From contig NC_134515.1 of assembly GCF_027942865.1 (NCBI RefSeq), positions 16,283,227 to 16,347,226 on the forward strand: a DNA stretch of 64,000 bases, read 5' to 3'. This DNA is from Odontesthes bonariensis (lineage: Eukaryota; Chordata; Actinopteri; Atheriniformes; Atherinopsidae). Both the position numbers and the translations under genes were made by a program. Shown here piece after piece: positions 40,901-64,000 of the stretch (positions are counted from its first letter, which is position 1; the number at the start of each line of letters is the position of its first letter). The notes beneath the pieces were generated by a model. That model did no database searches and was not told the origin of the DNA. It saw only the letters and a list, made by a program, of their open reading frames with translations.

Positions 40901-43900
40901 CAAAGGGCACACCACAGTGTTGCATAACCTGCAGTGCAATAATTCACAGCCAAGCACAAAGTGCCACCCACACTTCCAAGAGATGATAATCCATCGTCTG
41001 TCTGGAAGAAAACTATTAATACAGCCTATTCCTCTATTCTTAGATGCACTGGAGGAAAAGATTGTCTTATCATTTGAACAAAGGTATTCACTGGTTTGCA
41101 AGCAAACAGCAGGACGAATACATGCAGCGTGAGTGCAGCTTGCATAAGAAGCAGCTGGGTCAGTGTTATAAAGCTGAGAGGTTCCGCTCGCAGCAGAGCA
41201 GTAAAAGAGGCCGCAGCTTATGTAAAGACCTAGTTCTAGAAAACACTCAGTTTAGCTGATGTTCTCTTTTTAATCTTTGGCATACATAACATTTTTACTT
41301 GTACAAAATTGATGATCTGGGATAGAGTTTTCAAGACAGTGTATGTGTATTGCAGTGTAACAGAATTGTGGAGGATAATCCTTGCTAGTTATATGTAATA
41401 TAGGTTAGATGGAGTAAAATAAAAATAAAAGATCTGCCCCATATTTAAAAAGAATGACAGAATAACTCCACTAAATTTCTGATTCCAACCATCACTTTAT
41501 ATTTGATCTTCTTTCTCCATCTTAACCTACACCGACGGTACAATTGTTGCAGATCAAGCAGAAAGGGGACTTATGATGGATAATGACACGCTGTCTCTCC
41601 GCTGTATCAATGATAGATGACCTTTCTATCTTTAGAGGCTCCAGACCTGGCACAGTGCTACAGCTTCGCTCCACTATTTCTAATCTTAGCTCCTGACTCT
41701 GTTCAATAATGCATCTCCGCATGCGCCCCTCCCATCCACAAATGTCGGGGAGTTATATCAGCAGAAATAATGGCATGGCAGAAGAGGCCCCGCTACTGTA
41801 TTTGAAGAAAGACTTGACAAAGAGTGAGAATGACAAATTCTGCCTCCTTGGTGCACTTGGCAGCTGAAATAAAGACTGAAACCCACCCACACATTTTTTC
41901 TTGATATTCTTTTGTTTGGAGATTTCATTCCTCCTCTGGCTGGTATATTTATACATTTTTAGTCCCACTCACTTCGTCACAGGACATCCTTAGCGATCAA
42001 AAGGAAATATTTTCTGGCAATGTTTGTTTCCTGTGCGTGTTCATGGTATTCTGGGAATATCTGGTAAAATCTTACAATTTTTGTAAGATTCTGTGTTGAA
42101 AGCAGTGGGTGTAGGTCCCTGCAGTGAGTCAGTGTAGAGAAGGTAGGGAATTCTCAGTTACCCGCATAAACCGTCTTCTGTGACCTGACAGCAGCACTTA
42201 ATACTGTTAGAATAGATTAACATGGCAGTGTTTTCTGCTAAAATAGTGTTTGATTTATTCACCTTACGAAGCAAGACTAAAAAAAGACAGCAGTTTGTTT
42301 CTAAAAATAGCCGCAGGTTCTCCTGTAAAACACATACAACGCTGTGTGTCGTAGTGAAATCCCCCTCTCCGTGTTACTAGGGAGAAGTGAGGCTTTCTGC
42401 GGGAAGGCTACATTGTCTTCAAGATACCAAGTGCTGTTGCTAAGCAACTCTCCGACCCGGTCAATACTACAGTAGATGCTCAAATGTGCTGGCGCTTTGG
42501 TAGTGATTTTCCGTTGAATCCGTTTAAAACACAACATTGTTGGAGCTGCGGAAACACTCTGTTTCTCAGTTTGTTTATCAGAGTCGTCAGGCAAAAGAAC
42601 CCTCAGGTTTGGCTGTTTACCACATGATGAGATTTAGATAGCAGCACAAGCGCCTGATTTGATATAAATCAGCTTTGAATAAAAGGGCGAGCTTTGAACA
42701 CAGACTAAAAGAGAAAGAGAGGGAACAATTTGCTCTTTAGTGGGTGTTTTTTCATTTTCATAGAAAACACACACGAGACAATGATGGAATACCTGCTCAG
42801 TTTTTCATTCTTTTCTTTTGCAAAATACTCCTATGTCCCTCCTCTAATCACACCTCTCCGAAGAAAACTCATCAGGGGACTCATGCTGTTGAATTAATCC
42901 TCATGCTATTTATGGATGTTTAGCCATCTGCGTTAATTAACCAAGATTCAGGGCTTGGCTGTATGTCTCATTATACAATACTGTATTGAACAGAAACAGT
43001 ATTTGGGCGGGGCCGGAAACAAAATAGTAGATATCGCGGCCAATTATGTAAAGAAAACCGAGACACATGCCAGTTTACGCAATACAGCTGAGAACTGCTG
43101 TTGGTGGAATTTGCTGTAACACAGATATTGTTCAAGATGGTTCAAGTCTTGTTCTAGTTCCATTAACAGATTTTTTATTTATTTAAATCGCATGAGTTAT
43201 GGTCCTGTCTGTGGTAAACTGACTCACACAGACAGTGCATAAAGGGCCACTGTGCATTCTTTGTGTATGTGTTGTGTGCATCCAGGTCTCACTTCATGTG
43301 ACCTAGCTTTGATCTTTAACAGAGCAGCACTATAAAGTGTCCAAGTCTTTGCAGGGGTGACGGGATAAAGTGAGTCCTGCTGTGTGGTGGCATTCAGTCT
43401 TTTCTGTACTTTCCACCTCTGAAGGTGTACTGTGGTGTGTCCCACATGCTGTCTGATTCTGGAGCCCTTTATGCAGCTCACATTTATTATTTACACTAAG
43501 AACACACACAGTGATTCCGGGAAGAAGAAAAAAACGGGATTTTAGAGACCTTTTTGAATGCGATGATGGTGATGGAGCACCTGACAGCTGTGCTTAAACT
43601 TTGGCAAAGAAGCCAATAAAGGCATTTTATTGCAGTGAGGTTTAATCATTTGTTGAATGGCTTTTCTACATATTTTTTTCTTTCCTTTAAATAAAAAAGA
43701 TATATACTGTATATATTGAACAAACTGCAGTTAACTGAAATGAGCTGGAGCAACAAAGTAATAAGACAGTGCCAGCGATGTTCACGGGGAGAAGGTTGGG
43801 GATGCCTTGAGTGGGAGCCTGATAAGCCCCGCCTCTAACCAATTATGCATGCAGTAACCAGGGAGACTAGGAGAGTCGCGCCTCACCAGCCCATCACGAC

Positions 43901-45635
43901 TCACTTCAAAAGCGCCTGTGGCGTGGATAGTAGAGAGGAGAGCCTGCGCCTGTGCCGTGGCAGTGTAGAGATTTTGCTGCTGGACCTGAAATGCCGCTCG
44001 GTGACATCGGGAAATAATCTAGTTGAGAATTCTCAAACAGGAGAATTTGCGCTTCTTTGGCTATTCCAGATGTGGGGAGCTCCTCTGCCGAAGCATCACA
44101 GCCGCGGTTTGGATGCGAGATGGAAACATAGGGGATTCCTCTCGAGAACGCGCACAGTGAAGAAACTGCTGCCGGTTTAGAAATAAAAAAAAAAGAGAGG
44201 AGAAGACTGGAACAACTTAAGCGAAAATGGTTCAAAACGTGGTTTTGGTGTTTCTTCGCAGGAGGCTGAGCCAGAGACCGAATGTGGAGGAGCTGGAGAG
44301 TCGGAACATTTTGAAACGTGAGTTCAAACTACGGCACCACCTCCCCGATACTAGCATACTCTTTACTACTCCTCATTTTAAAAAAAAACAAAAAAACAGA
44401 GGAGACTGGGGTAGCATTAAAGATAACGCAGACCTAAAATATGCATACAGTTGTCATGGATTTTAATGTCCGGTCTTTTTTTTTTTTTAATTCCAGAGAG
44501 AAATGATCAGACAGAACAAGAGGAGAGGAGGGAAATCAAACAGCGGCTAAACAGAAAGGTACACTACTTTGTGATTTAGTGGACATTTAGACTCTGCTTA
44601 CTACACGACCCTAACCGCTTATCAAATGCATTTCACTTTTCAGCTCAACCAGCGGCCAACAGTAGATGAACTCCGGGACAGAAAGATTCTGATCCGCTTC
44701 AGTGACTATGTGGAGGTGGCCAAAGCTCAGGACTATGACAGAAGAGCAGACAAGCCTTGGACTCGTCTCTCAGCAGCAGACAAGGTGTGTGTTCGCATGG
44801 ATTACACAGTGATATAATGACCTTTATGACCCGACACATATCATGTGGATTTAGCGCCAAAACAAGTTTATTATTTAGGTCAGGGATTACAAAAAAAATC
44901 CCCAAATTCTGTGAGCTATCCCTCCAGACTACCAGCATTGGATGTTGTGGTTAATCACATAATCTCACCAAATCCCCACTTCTCTTGGAAATAATTTAAA
45001 TTTTAGACTGATTATGTTTTGTTTTTTTCCTTGCTCTGCTCTCACTTTAATGTCCATGTTTTGAAGCAGCCATGTGGCTGGTGATGCACACTGACGGTGT
45101 TTTTCCTCTTCCCCACAGGCTGCAATCAGAAAAGAGCTGAATGAGTTCAAGAGCACCGAGATGGAAGTGCACGCCTCGAGCAAACACCTAACGAGGTCGG
45201 TACTCTGAAGTGTACGTCACGCTGTAGTGTTGGGGAAATGCATGCGTTCTCTATTCTGGGATGCAGCAGTCTAAATATAGCTCTCCTTGCTCATCCGCAA
45301 CGCACTAGTGAGCTAAAGATAGATGGGGGTTCTATTTAACTGTGGAGGTTGTCCCCTGGAGAGCTTGATAATGATGATTACACGCCACCGTGTCCTCGGC
45401 TGAGCTTGTTTGGTGAGTCCTCGTGATTTGTACGAGTGACCCAGTGGGAGGACAAGAGGAGAGTACGTGCCCAGCCCCTCTGCACATGTAATTACTGTGC
45501 TAAAAATAGCTCCCCCAGTAGTGAACCTCCTATAAGCAGGTTCGATGACAAAGGCTGCCTCTGCTCTCACCATTTTTTATTTTTAACAGTTTTTCTTCAT
45601 TTTTTTTTTGTCTTCCCAGGTTCCACCGACCATGA
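13994..45635 (+). CDS. phactr3: Phosphatase and actin regulator 3 (12 coding exons)
   Basis: Exons: 13994-14096, 33647-33808, 34990-35157, 35909-36124, 37497-37725, 38581-38828, 40008-40161, 44262-44317, 44497-44558, 44644-44784, 45119-45195, 45620-45635. They total 1632 nt, or 543 residues; human PHACTR3 has 559. PHACTR proteins bind G-actin through RPEL motifs and PP1 through the C-terminus. The N-terminus ([18 protein letters not shown]) and exon 2 ([18 protein letters not shown], then the basic RKKKNEKLK nuclear signal at about 76-84) match PHACTR3 rather than PHACTR1. C-terminal RPEL motifs are at about 391-406 ([16 protein letters not shown]), 429-444 and 467-482. The protein ends LTRFHRP, the PP1-binding tail. 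Exons 3 and 4 encode a poorly conserved linker; exon 4 is strongly acidic. The exon for the N-terminal RPEL motif was not found. Exon 4 has a tandem acceptor (CAGTAG). Exon 2's exact start is the least certain boundary (33647 or 33703). Whether this is an a or b fish paralogue cannot be told. Confidence 0.95.
18225..18513. mobile_element. Short inverted-repeat element (MITE-like)
   Basis: CTATGTAACTT at 18225-18235 is matched by its reverse complement AAGTTACATAG at 18503-18513. The roughly 290 bp between them contains a GC-richer body (AGCTCCCGGGCCGGTCC). This is non-coding and fits a small DNA-transposon derivative. The assignment rests only on the inverted ends. Confidence 0.4.
18613..18985. 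repeat. Probable dispersed repeat fragment
   Basis: It begins TTTAAAGGGATAATTCGGAG, a sequence type I associate with dispersed repeats in fish genomes. Composition and CpG content differ from the surrounding intron. The ends are not defined and no coding capacity was seen. Confidence 0.35.
19816..20122 (+). mobile_element. tRNA-type SINE in phactr3 intron 1
   Basis: The head GGGCTGCACAGTGGTGTGGT is followed by the B-box-like GGGTCGAATCCC. The body is typical of a teleost SINE (GTGTGGAGTTTACATATTCTCC, GTACTCCGGCTTCCTCCCAC and GATGGACTGGCGACC). It is the same family as the copy at 5824-6118, here in plus orientation, and nearly full length but without a clear GGATGG tail. Confidence 0.88.
21268..21350 (+). 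mobile_element. SINE 3' end with (GGAT)n tail
   Basis: The sequence GACTGCTGGGATAGGCTCCA is followed by CACCCGCGACCC and a GGATGGATGGAT tail. This is the 3' portion of the same SINE family as at 19816-20122, truncated at its 5' end. Confidence 0.75.
31205..31810 (+). promoter_or_regulatory. Candidate alternative promoter / pyrimidine-rich block
   Basis: TATAAATA at about 31221 is followed within 20 bases by ATTGG (an inverted CCAAT box). About 500 bases rich in C and T follow, before the neighbourhood of phactr3 exon 2. PHACTR genes are known to use several first exons, so this could be an internal start. I could not identify a first exon with a donor that joins exon 2 in frame. Confidence 0.25.
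33809..34989 (+). other. phactr3 intron 2, where the RPEL-N exon would be expected
   Basis: AT-rich intron. In human PHACTR3 the exon following the basic nuclear signal encodes the N-terminal RPEL motif (core REELIKKG). I read this interval on the plus strand and saw no segment encoding such a motif with splice sites. Confidence 0.5.
40162..43799 (+). other. phactr3 intron 7 (first part)
   Basis: A 4.1-kb intron between the first and second C-terminal RPEL exons. It contains a purine run near 40431-40452 and otherwise no repeat family or exon that I recognise. The candidate internal promoter occupies its last few hundred bases. Confidence 0.5.
43800..44317 (+). promoter_or_regulatory. phactr3: Candidate internal promoter and first exon of a short phactr3
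   Basis: The sequence just upstream of exon 8 is richer in GC and CpG than the rest of the intron. It carries a GC-box-like CCCCGCC and a CCAAT motif (AACCAAT) near 43828-43846. An ATG at 44227 opens a frame ([11 protein letters not shown]) that runs without a stop through the intron 7 acceptor into exon 8 in the correct phase. A transcript starting here would encode 128 residues: 12 new ones, then the last two RPEL motifs and the PP1-binding tail. Only sequence context supports this. Confidence 0.4.
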
Positions 45636-46869
45636 AAGTGGGCTTTCTTCCGTGAAGAATTGCTGAGCTTAGAAATTTCCTGAAGCTGCTCGACGCTGCT
45701 CAGTGGTGACCGTTCAAAGAGCCTGGAGCCCTTTCGTCTTCAGCGTGTCTTTAATTTTCTTCCAGCACCCTCATATTATCGGTATGAGGGAGCGGGTGCA
45801 GGAGAAAAGATGATGGTGACGCTTGCACCAGCGTGTCCCGGAGACTGCTGGATGCAACGCGGACGCCGGCAGGTGGAAGAGACTTTGGTGGAGCCTCTGA
45901 CTCTCAGGACAAGAGTGGAGGAGAAAAAACAATCTTGTCATTCAGTCATTGTTGTTTTGTTTTTTTTAAACTAATTCATGGACTTCTTTGACAAAGCGGC
46001 GTGACTCCGTGTAGTGTGAAGAAGTTGTGCATGTGACCGGCTTCACTTTTTCTTAACCGATGAATAATGTGTCACTTGGACTGTGTAGACTGTGCAGTCC
46101 AGGGAGTTATTTGATATGAACTGTACATACAGTATGTCAGTTGGATTGGGACCGTCAATGTCTTCACTGAAAAGAGAAATACCTTTGTAAGCACTACTTG
46201 TCTTCAAAATACATCTTTTTTTAAGAATGGCTTCTGCAATTTTTTTTCCCCCAAACAGTTTTATTTGCAAGCAGGTTAATAAGTTATAAAAAAGCAGTAG
46301 ATACATCAAAGATCTTGAATATTTTAGTCGACACTTTTTCACTATTTCACTTAACTACATGAATCAATCAGGATTATATATTAAAAATACCATAAATTCA
46401 CAATCAAACTTAAAACCTGCATGCACTAACACCAACAATTATACACCTATAAGCAAGACATTTTCCCAAAAGCTCAGAAAAACCTAACATTAATAACAAA
46501 ATCCGATACATTTGAACAACAAATCCAGCTCAGAAACAAGCACATAAACGTACAAAAAAGCAGAACCTGGAGAAATAAACACTGCGTCTGAACGCCGACT
46601 CAAAATGAACACAACCGAAATGCATAAGACGATGTGCACAACACGCTGAAATATACAACCTGGCTCAGTGTGTGGGGACTTTTTGCAGGACTTTGTTCAA
46701 TTCAAAACCAGGTTCAATCAGGGGAAAAACAACGCGCGCAGTCCTCTCTTCACACTCTGGATCTCCCCCTCTTGCTACAAATGGTGCACAAGCACCGAGA
46801 AACATTCAGGAAAAGACAATTAACCTAAAAAAAGTCACAAATCATCCGAGTTTCAAATAACACTGGATC
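45636..46869. other. Convergent 3' region of phactr3 and sycp2
   Basis: The 3' UTRs of both genes, transcribed toward each other. A plus-strand AATAAA (about 46573) could end phactr3. A minus-strand AATAAA (seen as TTTATT at about 46260) could end sycp2. If both are used the two mRNAs overlap by roughly 300 bases in antisense. Confidence 0.45.
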
Positions 46870-63949
<17,080 letters not shown>

Positions 63950-64000
63950 CTAAAAAAAATTAGCCACAGTTTCACTGAATAAAAAAAACCGCAAGATCCT

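Overview
The window is vertebrate nuclear DNA, most likely from a ray-finned fish. Genes are split into many small exons with consensus splice sites. The introns hold tRNA-type SINEs and DNA-transposon fragments of the kind common in teleosts. The species cannot be told from the sequence. Four protein-coding genes were rebuilt by joining exons in frame; all four models are phase-consistent.

Layout. (1) 541-1393, plus strand: a small secreted protein with two WAP (whey acidic protein) domains, wfdc2-like. (2) 5036-12855, minus strand: pigt, a subunit of the GPI transamidase, 11 exons and 647 codons. (3) 13994-45635, plus strand: phactr3, a PP1- and actin-binding regulator, 12 coding exons and 543 codons, with a 19.5-kb first intron. 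(4) 46870-63949, minus strand: sycp2, a synaptonemal complex axial-element protein, 43 coding exons and about 1555 codons in the window. Its first coding exon or exons lie beyond position 64000. pigt and phactr3 are divergent (1.1 kb between start codons). phactr3 and sycp2 are convergent (1.2 kb between stop codons).

The gene set matches human chromosome 20q13, where PIGT lies beside WFDC2, and PHACTR3 lies beside SYCP2. The four genes have unrelated jobs (antimicrobial or protease-inhibitor type secreted protein, GPI anchoring, actin/PP1 signalling, meiosis), so this is conserved linkage and not a functional cluster.

Most notable: a probable AT-AC intron in sycp2; GC-AG introns in pigt and sycp2; apparent loss of the exon for the N-terminal RPEL motif of phactr3; a candidate internal promoter giving a short phactr3; a SINE whose tail forms the 3' splice region of pigt exon 9; a WAP domain that has lost both cysteines of one disulfide; a 72-residue N-terminal insertion in PIGT; and a decayed PIF/Harbinger transposon inside a sycp2 intron. 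I found no sign of a wholly new multi-gene system. No tRNA, rRNA or CRISPR features were seen.
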